Assembly: GCF_900106525.1 (NCBI RefSeq)
Contig: NZ_FNOG01000001.1
Span: 652,793-716,792 of the forward strand
Length of the DNA: 64,000 bases
DNA from: Lysobacter enzymogenes
GTDB lineage: Bacteria > Pseudomonadota > Gammaproteobacteria > Xanthomonadales > Xanthomonadaceae
Reading direction: 5' to 3'
Position 1 is the first letter of the stretch. Each line of letters begins with the position of its first letter. A program made the position numbers and the translations under genes. The notes under the pieces are model-generated. The model made no database searches, was not told where the DNA came from, and was given only the letters and a program-made list of their open reading frames with translations. Below, piece after piece: positions 42,363-53,564 of the stretch.

Positions 42363-42430
42363 ACAGGTCATTCGCGGCCCGCTTGGCAGACTCGCGCGGC
42401 AGCCGCCACCTACCTTTCGGAGAACCCTCC

Positions 42431-45016
<2,586 letters not shown>

Positions 45017-45040
45017 GGCGCGGGGTACATCGGAGCGACG

Positions 45041-45068
45041 AAAACGGCCCGCGATGCGGGCCGTTTTT
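45041..45068 (+). terminator. Intrinsic terminator of clpB
   Basis: Arms AAAACGGCCCGC (45041-45052) and GCGGGCCGTTTT (45056-45067) with loop GAT and a T-run, 25 bases after the clpB stop. Confidence 0.92.
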
Positions 45069-45119
45069 GCGTTCGGGTTGGTGCTCGGGGCAGGGCGGTC
45101 GCGCGGTGGTTCGGGTTGT

Positions 45120-45202
45120 CGCGGTCGCGGCTTGCGCCGCTCCTAGAGGGAGAAACGTAGCCGCGATGTCCTCCTGTAGGAGCGGCGCAAGCCGCGACCG
45201 CG
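45120..45202. repeat. REP doublet C (inverted pair)
   Basis: Inverted copy at 45120-45145 and plus copy at 45175-45202 of the TAGGAGCGGCGC family, 29 bases apart. The order is opposite to doublets A, B and D. It lies between the convergent clpB and amidohydrolase genes, just after the clpB terminator. Confidence 0.88.
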
Positions 45203-45220
45203 CCACCGCAAACCCCGGCG

Positions 45221-47278
45221 TCAGCGTCCGCCAGCCGCCGTCACCGCAGCCGCCTGACGCGGCGCGATCCCCAACGCCTGCTCGATCTCGCCCGGATCGA
45301 AGCGCTTGCCGCCCTTGAACACCGCCACGACCTTGCGGATGTCGCGCATGTCCTTGAGCGGGTCGCCGTCGATCAACACCAGGTCGGCGTACTTGCCCGG
45401 TGCGATCACGCCGCGGTCCTTGTCCACGCCCAGCACCTGCGCCGGCGTCAGCGTCGCCAGCCGCAGCACTTCGGCGTTGGGGATGCCGGCGCGCGCATAG
45501 GCTTCCAGTTCGGCGTGCAGCATGTAGCCGGCCATGGCGTCGGTGCCGGGCAGGATCGTCACGCCGGCGTCGTGCAGCGCCTTGAGCAGCTTGAGCATGC
45601 TCGGGAACGCCTGCTTGTAGGCTTCTTCCTGGCCGTGCGGCGGCTTCAGCGCGCCCCAGCTGAGGTTGCGTCGCGCCTGCGGCGGAAAGCGTTCGGCCAC
45701 GCCGCGCAGGCCCGGCGGGGTCTTGTCGGTCGGGTCGCCGCCGAACAGGTCTTCCTCCAGCGCCATGGTCGCGTCGATCACGGTGCGGTGGCGCTTGAGG
45801 AAGTCGATGAACTCGCGCACCGGCGGCGCTTCGGGCGGGTACTCGTGCGCGTGCGCGGCGACCGCGGTCAGCCGCTGCATGCTCTGGGTGTCCTTGACCC
45901 CGGGGTACATGAAGTTGAGCTCGACGTAGAGCAAGTGCTGCAACTCGTCGGCGCCGTTCTCGATGAACTGCCGCGCCGACATCGACGCCGGCACGTGGCC
46001 GCTGTAGCGCAGGCCGCGCGCGTGGGCGCGGTCGGCGAGCACCGGCACCAGCTCGGGTTTCAGCGAGGAATAGCTCTTGATCTGCATGTAGCCGCGGTCG
46101 GCGTAGAAGTCGACCGCCTTGATCGCTTCCTCCGGCGTGGACACCAGCATCTTGGTCGGGCCGGCGTAGGGGCCGGGGCCGTCGATGAAGCCGGCCATCA
46201 GCACGCGCGGGCCGATTTCGCTGCCGGCGTCGAAGCGTTTGACCCGCTCCAGGAAGGTGTCGAAGTTGTTGGCGATGTCGCGCGTGCTGGTGACGCCGGC
46301 GGCGATGTCGAGCGCGCCGTCTTCGGTGCTGCTGTAGTGCTTGTGCACGTCCCACAGGCCGGGCATCAGGAAGCGGCCGCGCGCATCGATCACTTGCGCC
46401 CCCTGCGGCGCGCGCACCTGCGCGTCGGGGCCGACCCGGACGATGCGCTCGTTCTCGACCAGTACGCTGCTGCCGGCGGCGACGCTGAGGTCGCGCGGGT
46501 CGAACAGGCGCGCGTTGCGGATCAGCAGCGGCCCCTTGGGCGCGTGGGTGAGGCGCTGGGCGAACTCGGCGCCCCAGCGCGCGCCGGCGGCTTCCTGCAG
46601 TTCGGTCAGTTTCGCCACCGCTGGCTCGAACTCGCGGTCGACGGTGATGAACCAGCCCGAGGCGGCGATGGTCGCGGCGGTGCTGCCATCTTCGCGCAGC
46701 CAGACCATGCGCGGGGTGAAGTCGAGCCCGAGGATGCTGTACAGCCGCAGGTTCACCGTGCCCTGGCGGCCGGCGATCGGATACTCGCCGACGCGTTCGA
46801 TCCGCGCCTCGCCGGCCGGCAGCAGCGCCAGCTTGCCTTGCGGCGCCTTGAGCAAGGCGCGGGCGAGCGCGCCGGTGGCTTCCGGCGCGGCTTGCGGCGG
46901 CAGGAAGAACGCCGGCGCGGCGAGGTCGCGTTCGCCTTGTTCGCTGGGGTTTTTCCAGCGCGCCTTGGCGCCGTCTGTGCGGTAGCTCTCTTCGAACGCA
47001 GTGAGCAGGTAGTCGTTGCCGCTGCCGCTGTATTCGCGCAGGGTGCCGTCGTCGTTGGCGCGCCAGCGCGTGGTGCTGCGGTCGCCGCGGCCGCGGTCGG
47101 TGTAGTGGAAGTCGACCCGGACCGAGCCGTCGGCGGCGACGGCGACTTTCTGCTCGCCAGCGGGGCGGCCCTGCATCAGAACGGCATAGTCGCGGGTGGC
47201 GGGCGCGGCGTGGGCGGCGTGGGCGGCGAGTGCGGCGCATAGGGTGAGGGACAGCGACAGCAGGGCGATCGGGCGCAT
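45221..47278 (-). CDS. Exported amidohydrolase-family protein
   Basis: Protein of 685 residues with a Sec signal peptide (IALLSLSLTLCAALAAHAAHA). Residues ~25-250 are a separate N-terminal domain of unknown function; the rest is an amidohydrolase/imidazolonepropionase-like metal hydrolase with the HxH-type motif MPGLWDVHKHY, later metal ligands in YSGHVPASM and the catalytic Asp in LPGTDAMAGY, closing with GVIAPGKYADLVLIDGDPL. These enzymes cleave C-N bonds in cyclic amides or dipeptides (prolidase-like). Substrate unknown. It lies downstream of a TonB-dependent receptor on the same strand, across a 387-base repeat-rich gap. Confidence 0.85.
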   Translation of the reverse strand: MRPIALLSLSLTLCAALAAHAAHAAPATRDYAVLMQGRPAGEQKVAVAADGSVRVDFHYTDRGRGDRSTTRWRANDDGTLREYSGSGNDYLLTAFEESYRTDGAKARWKNPSEQGERDLAAPAFFLPPQAAPEATGALARALLKAPQGKLALLPAGEARIERVGEYPIAGRQGTVNLRLYSILGLDFTPRMVWLREDGSTAATIAASGWFITVDREFEPAVAKLTELQEAAGARWGAEFAQRLTHAPKGPLLIRNARLFDPRDLSVAAGSSVLVENERIVRVGPDAQVRAPQGAQVIDARGRFLMPGLWDVHKHYSSTEDGALDIAAGVTSTRDIANNFDTFLERVKRFDAGSEIGPRVLMAGFIDGPGPYAGPTKMLVSTPEEAIKAVDFYADRGYMQIKSYSSLKPELVPVLADRAHARGLRYSGHVPASMSARQFIENGADELQHLLYVELNFMYPGVKDTQSMQRLTAVAAHAHEYPPEAPPVREFIDFLKRHRTVIDATMALEEDLFGGDPTDKTPPGLRGVAERFPPQARRNLSWGALKPPHGQEEAYKQAFPSMLKLLKALHDAGVTILPGTDAMAGYMLHAELEAYARAGIPNAEVLRLATLTPAQVLGVDKDRGVIAPGKYADLVLIDGDPLKDMRDIRKVVAVFKGGKRFDPGEIEQALGIAPRQAAAVTAAGGR

Positions 47279-47665
47279 CGAAGGGCTCCGGGGTGGCGTG
47301 CTGGCAGCGGGGCGCGCGGGTGGCGCTGGCGTTGTATAGCCGATTCGGCGGCGGTGGGGATGTGCCGGAAAGGGGAGGCGGTGGCGAGTGTGACGGCCCT
47401 CACCCCAACCCCACCCCGGCCCGAACGCAGAGCGTTCGGGCGTTCGGTGCTGCGCGAGCCAATGGCTCGCAAGCGCAGCCCCTCACCCCGCAAGCGGGAG
47501 AGGGGCTTCCTGCGGCAGCGTCGCTCGCTGTTCCTTCTCCCGCTTGCGGGAGAAGGTGCCCGAAGAGCCTGCCCCTGCGGAAGCAGGGGCGGATGAGGGC
47601 CGCGCAAAAAGCAAAGGCCCGGATCGCTCCGGGCCTTCGCTCGCGCATTCAAACCGCCAGCCGCA
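47279..47665. repeat. Hairpin-rich intergenic repeat block
   Basis: No credible gene in these 387 bases. From about 47395 to 47600 there is a run of palindromes: CCCGAACGC/GCGTTCGGG (47420-47440), the GCAAGCGGGAGAGG-type element (47478-47505), CCTTCTCCCGC/GCGGGAGAAGG (47533-47556) and GCCCCTGC-GGAA-GCAGGGGC (47571-47590). Blocks of this kind are familiar in xanthomonad intergenic DNA. Its position fits transcript processing or a mobile short-repeat origin. Confidence 0.7.
47604..47637 (-). terminator. Intrinsic terminator of the TonB-dependent receptor gene
   Basis: Arms AAGGCCCGG (47614-47622) and CCGGGCCTT (47629-47637); read on the minus strand it is followed by TGCTTTTTGCG. It sits 29 bases after the receptor stop and makes cotranscription with the amidohydrolase less likely. 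Confidence 0.82.
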
Positions 47666-50047
47666 TCACCACTTGTACCCCACCTTCAAATACGCGAACG
47701 CGCCATTGAAGCCGAACGGCGAGGCCGTGTTGTACGGCAGGTAGTTGCGGGTGCCGCGCACCAGCTTGGACTCGTCGGGATACTCGTTGAGCACATTGTC
47801 GCCGCCGACGGTGAAGTCCCACTGGTTCAAGCGGTAGGTCGCGGCCAGGTCCAGGGTCCACTTGGCGCTGAAGGTCTGGTCCTGCAGCGGGTCGGTCGCG
47901 TGCAGTTCGGTGAACTCGCCATAGCGGGTGGCGGTGGCGTTGAAGCTCCAGTTGCCGGTCTTCCAGTCGCCGCTGAGGAAGAACTTGTCCTTCGGCGCGC
48001 CCTTGGTGATGCGGCCGATCTCGGTGCGGCCGATGCGCACCGCGGCCGGGTCGATCGCCGCCAGCCGCGGCGGGTTCGGCGCGATGTTTTCGATTTCGGT
48101 CTTGGAGTAGTTGTAACCAAGAGTGAGGTTGAACTTGCCCGCCGCCAGATCCCAGGCCTGAGTCGCGACGATATCCACGCCCTGGGTCTTGGTATCGACC
48201 GCATTGGTGAAATAGCGGCCGCCGCCGATGCCCGGATAGCCGTTGGCCTGCAGGTAGTTGCGCACCGCGGTGCTGGTCAGGTTCTCCGACAGCAAGATGC
48301 GGTCGTCGACCTTGATGTGGTACGCATCCACCGTGATGTACAAACCGTCGGCCGGCTGCAGCACCAGGCCGAGGCTGTAGTTGGTCGATTCCTCGGCCTT
48401 GAGCGGCTCCGAGCCCAGCGCCACCGCGGCCGGGTTGTCGACGCGGAAGGTGCCGATCTCGTAGGGAATGCCGCTGATGAAGTTGGTGGCGATGGACTGG
48501 AAGTACTGCTGCTGCAGCGACGGCGCGCGGAAGCCGGTGGAGGCGGTGGCGCGCAGCGCGACCTTGTCGGTGAAGGCGTAACGCGCCGACAGCTTGCCCG
48601 AGGTGGTGTCGCCGAAATCGCTGTAGCTCTCGTAGCGCGCGGCCACGCCGGCGGAGAACTTGTCGGTCAGGTCGCCTTCCACGTCGAGATAGAACGAATA
48701 GCTGTGGCGGTCGAACTCGCCGGCGTCGCTGGCGCGAAAGCCGGAAAACACCTGCGCGCCGGGAATGATCTGGCCGTTCGACGCGGGCACGCCGCCGTTG
48801 GCGTAGGACAGCGGCTCGCCGGTGCGCTGGCTGAATTCCTCGCCGCGCCATTCCGCGCCCCAGGCGAAGGTGATCGGGTACTTCCAGCCGAAGTCGACCG
48901 GGCGGGTGAAGTCGAGGTTGAGCACCTGCTGGGTCACTTCCAGCGCGCCGGCGTAGAACTTGCGCGGCGAGGTCGGGCCCAGGCTGCGGTTGAGGGTGTT
49001 CTCGATGTCGAAGGTCAGGCCGTTGTGGCCGTAGTTGTAGCTCAGGTCGATCTGGGTGCCGCCGGCGGTTTCGCTGCGCACGCCGAACACCGCGGCGCGG
49101 TCCTTGCTGATGTTGTGGATCTGCGGCAGGAAGCCGTTGGGATAGATCGAAGGGATGTTGCGCGGGTCGGCGGCGAAGCGGAAATAGCCGTTGGACAGCA
49201 CGTCGCGCTCGCTGTAGCTGCCGAAGGAATAGAAGCTCAGGTAATCGACCGGCTTGAATTCGCCGTTGTAGGAGAACGCGCCCTGGTCGATTTCCGGATC
49301 GCCGTAGCGCTGTTCGACCACGCCCTGGAACGGCCTCGCGCGATTGGTCTGGTCCTGATGGCCGCCTTGCGCGGCCAGGCGCAGCCAGCCGCGCTCGCCT
49401 TCGAAACCGACATCGCCGGAGAGCTGGTACTGCTCGCCGTCGCCGGCGCTGTACTGGCCGTAGCGCGCGGCGATCGAGCCGCCCTTGCCGGAACCCTTGA
49501 GCACGATGTTGACCACGCCGGCGATGGCGTCGGAGCCGTACTGCGCGGAGGCGCCGTCGCGCAGCACTTCCACGCGTTCGATCGACGCGATCGGGATCGC
49601 GTTGAGATCGACCGGCGAAGAGCCGCGGCCCTGGCTGCCGTTGAGGTTGATCAACGCGGTGGTGTGGCGGCGCTTGCCGTTGACCAGCACCAGCACCTGG
49701 TCGGGCGCCAGGCCGCGCAGCTGGGCGGGGCGCACCGCGTCGGTGCCGTCGGTGATCGCCGGGCGCGGGAAATTCAGCGAAGGCAGGGCGCGGGCCAGGG
49801 CGGTGGCCAGCTCGACCGTGCCGCTGGCTTCCAGGGTTTCGGGGGTGATGATGTCGATCGGCGCGGTGGACTCGGCCACGGTGCGGTCGGACACGCGGGT
49901 GCCGGTGACGATGACCTGGTCGAGGGTCTTGGCGTCGGCTTGCGGCGCGGGCTGCTGGGCCAGCGCGGCGGGCGCGGCCAGGGCGATCAGCAGACCGAGG
50001 GTCAAAGGATGGCGGGCGCGGAGGCGGTGCGTGCGGCTGGCGTGCAT
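47666..50047 (-). CDS. TonB-dependent outer-membrane receptor
   Basis: Outer-membrane active transporter of 793 residues. It has a signal peptide (TLGLLIALAAPAALA), a TonB-box-like LDQVIVTGTR after it, the plug domain (VEVLRDGASAQYGSDAIAGVVNIV) and a 22-strand barrel ending in the aromatic KVGYKW. The plug sequence with VLVNGKRRHTTALIN is typical of receptors that xanthomonads carry in many copies for sugars, peptides and metal chelates. Substrate unknown. ATG 50047 has GGAGCC upstream; the frame is open 12 codons further. A downstream amidohydrolase may use the same import. Confidence 0.93.
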   Translation of the reverse strand: MHASRTHRLRARHPLTLGLLIALAAPAALAQQPAPQADAKTLDQVIVTGTRVSDRTVAESTAPIDIITPETLEASGTVELATALARALPSLNFPRPAITDGTDAVRPAQLRGLAPDQVLVLVNGKRRHTTALINLNGSQGRGSSPVDLNAIPIASIERVEVLRDGASAQYGSDAIAGVVNIVLKGSGKGGSIAARYGQYSAGDGEQYQLSGDVGFEGERGWLRLAAQGGHQDQTNRARPFQGVVEQRYGDPEIDQGAFSYNGEFKPVDYLSFYSFGSYSERDVLSNGYFRFAADPRNIPSIYPNGFLPQIHNISKDRAAVFGVRSETAGGTQIDLSYNYGHNGLTFDIENTLNRSLGPTSPRKFYAGALEVTQQVLNLDFTRPVDFGWKYPITFAWGAEWRGEEFSQRTGEPLSYANGGVPASNGQIIPGAQVFSGFRASDAGEFDRHSYSFYLDVEGDLTDKFSAGVAARYESYSDFGDTTSGKLSARYAFTDKVALRATASTGFRAPSLQQQYFQSIATNFISGIPYEIGTFRVDNPAAVALGSEPLKAEESTNYSLGLVLQPADGLYITVDAYHIKVDDRILLSENLTSTAVRNYLQANGYPGIGGGRYFTNAVDTKTQGVDIVATQAWDLAAGKFNLTLGYNYSKTEIENIAPNPPRLAAIDPAAVRIGRTEIGRITKGAPKDKFFLSGDWKTGNWSFNATATRYGEFTELHATDPLQDQTFSAKWTLDLAATYRLNQWDFTVGGDNVLNEYPDESKLVRGTRNYLPYNTASPFGFNGAFAYLKVGYKW

Positions 50048-50265
50048 GAAGGCTCCTGCAAGGGGGACTGACAGCGATGTCATTCGGGTTTAACACGGTC
50101 ATAACAACCGGGTCAATGAAGCGGCCAGAAACCGGCTAACGCAAGTAATCAAAAAGTGGTAGGCGCCACGTTTTCGGCGTCGCGATGGCGCCAGGGCGAG
50201 GGCGGAGGCCGAACCGGGCGGGCGCGGAGCGAGTGCCCAACGGGGGGCGGCGGCGCGGGCGCGGG

Positions 50266-50308
50266 CAAAAAAATCCGCCGGACCCGCGACTGCGGGACGG
50301 GCCGGCGG
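50266..50308 (-). terminator. Orphan intrinsic terminator
   Basis: On the minus strand: outer stem CCGCCGG (50308-50302) pairing with CCGGCGG (50281-50275), inner stem CCCGC/GCGGG, then ATTTTTTT. The seven-T run makes this one of the clearest terminators in the window. No gene ends here. Confidence 0.85.
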
Positions 50309-50390
50309 CCAGAAATCACGGAGATGGATGTTTCATCGGGCGGTCCGCGCGCAGGCGCGAACAGGCTTCAGCATCGCCGGTCGCACCGGA
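50266..50390 (-). ncRNA. Candidate small RNA or attenuated leader
   Basis: Inferred from an orphan terminator (50266-50308) and a -10-like TATACC (50396-50401) about 90 bases upstream on the same strand, which would give an RNA of about 125 bases. It contains a six-codon reading frame MKHPSP just before the hairpin (ATG at about 50333 on the minus strand). It could be an independent small RNA or an attenuated leader of the receptor gene that starts at 50047. The promoter call is weak. Confidence 0.3.
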
Positions 50391-50570
50391 GTGTGGGTAT
50401 AGGACTCGTCCGAAATCGACGCTGGCCAAGCTGCGGCCTTGGCGGCCGCTGCGCTGTCGCGGCGCGGTTTTCGCGCCGTCCGCGGGCGCATCGCCACGGG
50501 TCACTGCGCCGCCGTCCGCACGCCGCGCTGGCGTTGTTGCGGCCGCGCGCTGTTAAGATGCCCGCGCTCA

Positions 50571-50803
50571 AGGTGATCGCCGGCACAGTCCGGCGATTGA
50601 AACGGGAATCCGGTCGCGCCGCTGGCCAGTTCGTTCAGAACGGTCCGCGCGCTCAAGCCGGAGCTGCCCCCGCAACGGTAAGCGAGTCGACGCACCGCAA
50701 CCGCCACTGTGCTCAGGCCTACGGCCGGCATGGGAAGGCGCGGTACGGGAACCCGGACAAGGACGCTCGATCAGGTTCCGCTCGCAAGCCCGGAGACCGG
50801 CCC
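50571..50803 (+). promoter_or_regulatory. Cobalamin (AdoCbl) riboswitch
   Basis: The leader upstream of btuB holds the hallmark conserved blocks of the B12 aptamer in order: GAAACGGGAATCCGGT (about 50608-50624), GAGCTGCCCCCGCAACGGTAA (about 50662-50682), CCACTGTG (about 50705), and the B12 box AGCCCGGAGACCGGCC ending at 50803. Vitamin B12 binding should shut off btuB and the genes behind it. The B12 box is followed after ~134 bases by the btuB ATG. Confidence 0.95.
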
Positions 50804-50936
50804 GGAGCGCGAACCGACCGGCGGTGGGCCTGGTTGCGGACGATCGCGCCTGCGCGCATTCCTCCGTGCCGTTTCTGCGCCGGTCCCGACCCTTGTCGGC
50901 CGCGCGGGTGAGGCGCGGCCTGGAGACCTGCACGCA

Positions 50937-52850
50937 ATGCCGCCCTTCGCTTCGTCCCCGCTTTTCCCGCGCCCGCTTTCCCGCCAGCCGCTGCGCGCGC
51001 TCGCGCCGGCCCTGTCGCTGGCCTTGTTCGGCGTCGCCGCCGGCGCGCACGCCGCGCCCGCGGTCGATCTCGACCAGGTCGTGGTCACCGCCAGCCGCAC
51101 CGCGCAAACCCAGGACGCGACCCTGGCCGCGGTCACCGTGATCGATCGCGCCGAAATCGAGCGGCTGCAGCCGGCCTCGCTGCCGGACCTGCTGCGCGGC
51201 ACGCCGGGCGCGTCGCTGGCCAACAACGGCGGGCCGGGCAAGTCGACGTCGCTGTTCCTGCGCGGCACCGAGTCCGACCACGTGCTGGTGCTGGTGGACG
51301 GGATCAAGCTCGGCTCGGCCACCAGCGGCGGCGCTTCGCTGCAGGACATTCCGGTCGAGCAGATCGAACGGGTGGAGATCGTGCGCGGCCCGTTCTCCAG
51401 CCTGTACGGCTCGGAAGCCATCGGCGGCGTGATCCAGATCTTCACCCGCCGCCCGCAGGGCCCGTTCGCGCCGAGCTTCAGCGTCGGCATCGGCAGCAAC
51501 GCGACCCATCGCGCTGCCGCTGGCGTCGCCGGTAAGGGCGAGCGCGGCTGGTATTCGATCAACGCCGCGCACGAAGACACCGACGGCATCAACGCCTGCC
51601 GCGGCAAGCCCTCGCCGGGCGGCGCCGGCTGCTTCACCAATTCGCCCGACCGCGACGGCTACCGCAACACCTCGCTGACGATGCAGGGCGGCTACCGCTT
51701 CAACGAGCAGTGGGACGCTGAAGCGCGCGTGTTCCGCGCCGAGGGCTACAACGAGTACGACGGCAGCCAGAACAACCAGGCCGACATCGTCCAGCAAGTG
51801 GCCGGCGCCAAGCTGCGCTACCGCCCCAGCGACCGCCTTGCGCTGAGCCTCAACGCCGGGCGCAGCTGGGACTTGAGCGAGCAATACAAGGACGGCAAGT
51901 ACTCCAGCACCTTCGACACCCGCCGCCAGCTCGGCTCGCTGCAGGGCGACCTCGGCCTCGGCGGCGGCCTGCTGACTTTGGGCTTCGACTGGCAGCGCGA
52001 CCAAGTCGACAGCAACACCGCCTACAAGCGCGATTCGCGCGTGCTGCGCGGCGCGTTCGGCCAATACCAGCGCGAGTTCGGCGCGCACGCGCTGCAGGCC
52101 AGCGTGCGCCGCGACGACGACAGCCAGTTCGGCGGCAAGACCACCGGCAGCGTGCTGTGGGGCTGGAACCTCAGCGACGCGCTGCGCCTGACCGCGAGCT
52201 ACGGCACCGCGTTCAAGGCGCCGACCTTCAACGAGCTGTACTACCCCGGCTACGGCAATCCCGACTTGAGCCCGGAGACCTCGCGCAGTTTCGAACTGGG
52301 CCTGCGCGGCACCTTCGGCGAAGGCGGGCGCCAGGTGTGGTCGCTCAACGCGTATCAGACCCGGATCGACGATCTGATCGCCTACGACGCGTCCATCGGC
52401 CTGCCGGGCAACGTCGACCGCGCCCGCATCCGCGGCCTGGAAGCGGTGCTGGACACGCGCCTGGCCGGCTGGGACCTGCGCACCAGCGCGACCTGGCTGG
52501 ACCCGCGCAACGACAGCCGCGGCAGCTACCGCGACAACGTGCTGCCGCGGCGCGCGCGGCAGAGCGCGCGCATCGATCTGGACCGCCGCTTCGAAGTCGG
52601 CGCCGGCGATGCGCTGTCGTTCGGCGCCAGCGTCTACGCCGCCAACGACCGCTACGACGATCTGGCCAACGCCCGCCGCCTGGGCGGCTACGCGCTGACC
52701 GACCTGCGCGTGGGTTACGCGCTGGGCACGGACTGGAGCGTGCAACTGGCGGCCAACAACCTGTTCGACCGGCGCTACGAAACCGCGGCCTTCTACAATC
52801 AACCCGGCCGCACCTATCTGCTGAGCCTGCGTTACCGTCCCCAGCGCTGA
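50937..52850 (+). CDS. btuB: Vitamin B12 outer-membrane receptor BtuB
   Basis: TonB-dependent receptor of 637 residues for cobalamin and cobinamide. It has a signal peptide (RALAPALSLALFGVAAGAHA), a TonB box region LDQVVVTASR, the plug domain (VEIVRGPFSSLYGSEAIGGVIQIFT) and a barrel with the final strand region YLLSLRYRPQR. ATG 50937 has GGAGACCTG upstream. Being the first gene behind the B12 riboswitch supports its identity strongly. Signal-peptide and box order are typical of BtuB in xanthomonads. Confidence 0.95.
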   Translation: MPPFASSPLFPRPLSRQPLRALAPALSLALFGVAAGAHAAPAVDLDQVVVTASRTAQTQDATLAAVTVIDRAEIERLQPASLPDLLRGTPGASLANNGGPGKSTSLFLRGTESDHVLVLVDGIKLGSATSGGASLQDIPVEQIERVEIVRGPFSSLYGSEAIGGVIQIFTRRPQGPFAPSFSVGIGSNATHRAAAGVAGKGERGWYSINAAHEDTDGINACRGKPSPGGAGCFTNSPDRDGYRNTSLTMQGGYRFNEQWDAEARVFRAEGYNEYDGSQNNQADIVQQVAGAKLRYRPSDRLALSLNAGRSWDLSEQYKDGKYSSTFDTRRQLGSLQGDLGLGGGLLTLGFDWQRDQVDSNTAYKRDSRVLRGAFGQYQREFGAHALQASVRRDDDSQFGGKTTGSVLWGWNLSDALRLTASYGTAFKAPTFNELYYPGYGNPDLSPETSRSFELGLRGTFGEGGRQVWSLNAYQTRIDDLIAYDASIGLPGNVDRARIRGLEAVLDTRLAGWDLRTSATWLDPRNDSRGSYRDNVLPRRARQSARIDLDRRFEVGAGDALSFGASVYAANDRYDDLANARRLGGYALTDLRVGYALGTDWSVQLAANNLFDRRYETAAFYNQPGRTYLLSLRYRPQR

Positions 52851-52909
52851 CCCGCGGCCCGGCCGCGCGCGCGGCCGGGCCAACACGAGATAACGACCCA
52901 GAGGCGACG

Positions 52910-53551
52910 ATGAAGCCCACGACCCACTCCCAGACACCGTCCTCGCTGCACGCCGAGCTGCGTCCGCTGATCGCGGGCCCCGCGCAACTGGCGATCCTCG
53001 CGGCCCTGTCGATCCTGATGGCGGCCACCCGCTTCCACGCCATCGGCGCCGCGCTGCATCTGCCCGATGCGTCGATGGCGGTGTTCTTCCTCGGCGGGCT
53101 GTACCTGCAGCGCCATCGTTTGTTCGCCGGGCTGCTGGCTGCGGCGGTGGCGATCGACTACATCGCCATCACCGGGCGCGGCATGGATTTCTTCCAGCAC
53201 TACTGCGTGACGCCGTCGTATGCGTTCCTGCTGCTGGCCTACGCGGTGCTGTGGTACCTGGGCCGGGCCTGGGCGCCGTCGATGTCGGCGCGGCCGCGGG
53301 CGATGCTCGGCGCGCTGGCGGTGGCGCTGGCCGCGGCGGCGGCTTCGTTCCTGATCTCCAACGGCGCGTTCTATTGGTTCGGCGGCCGCTACCTGGATCC
53401 GAACTTCGCCGAATACCTCCAGCGCGTGTGGCGCTGGGGGCCGTTGTTCGTCGGCACCACGATGGCCTACATCGGCGCGGCGCTGCTGGCGCACGCGCTG
53501 ATCGCGCGCTTCGCGCGGCCGCGCGGCGACGCTGCCCAGCGGCACGGTTGA
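52910..53551 (+). CDS. Small membrane protein, BtuM-like (putative B12 transporter), copy 1
   Basis: Inner-membrane protein of 213 residues with about six hydrophobic segments. The pattern HYCVTPSYAFLLLAYAVLW near residues 97-115 aligns with DWCLSPAYW in the next gene; both have a cysteine at the same place (C99 here). BtuM, a solitary ECF-type S-component from Thiobacillus, is a small membrane protein with a conserved cysteine that binds the cobalt of B12. Its place right after btuB in a B12-riboswitch operon fits. Family membership is inferred from topology, context and the Cys. Confidence 0.6.
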   Translation: MKPTTHSQTPSSLHAELRPLIAGPAQLAILAALSILMAATRFHAIGAALHLPDASMAVFFLGGLYLQRHRLFAGLLAAAVAIDYIAITGRGMDFFQHYCVTPSYAFLLLAYAVLWYLGRAWAPSMSARPRAMLGALAVALAAAAASFLISNGAFYWFGGRYLDPNFAEYLQRVWRWGPLFVGTTMAYIGAALLAHALIARFARPRGDAAQRHG

Positions 53552-53564
53552 GGAGAGACCGATC

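Larger units (their letters stand above)
50048..50570. other. Divergent intergenic region between receptor gene and btuB leader
   Basis: 523 bases. Besides the promoters for the receptor and the btuB operon, the one clear element is a minus-strand intrinsic terminator at 50266-50308, without any gene upstream of it on that strand. No protein-coding gene is credible. A minus-strand TATACC at 50396-50401 could be a -10 box. Confidence 0.5.

Noticed and set aside
50316..50504. A 62-codon minus-strand frame ending just before the orphan terminator
   Set aside because: No ribosome site or conserved feature; treated as noncoding, though its last codons (MKHPSP) are noted in the candidate RNA entry.
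47900..52937. Long frames opposite the TonB-dependent receptor and btuB
   Set aside because: Shadows; the receptor genes have signal peptides, plug motifs and correct termini.
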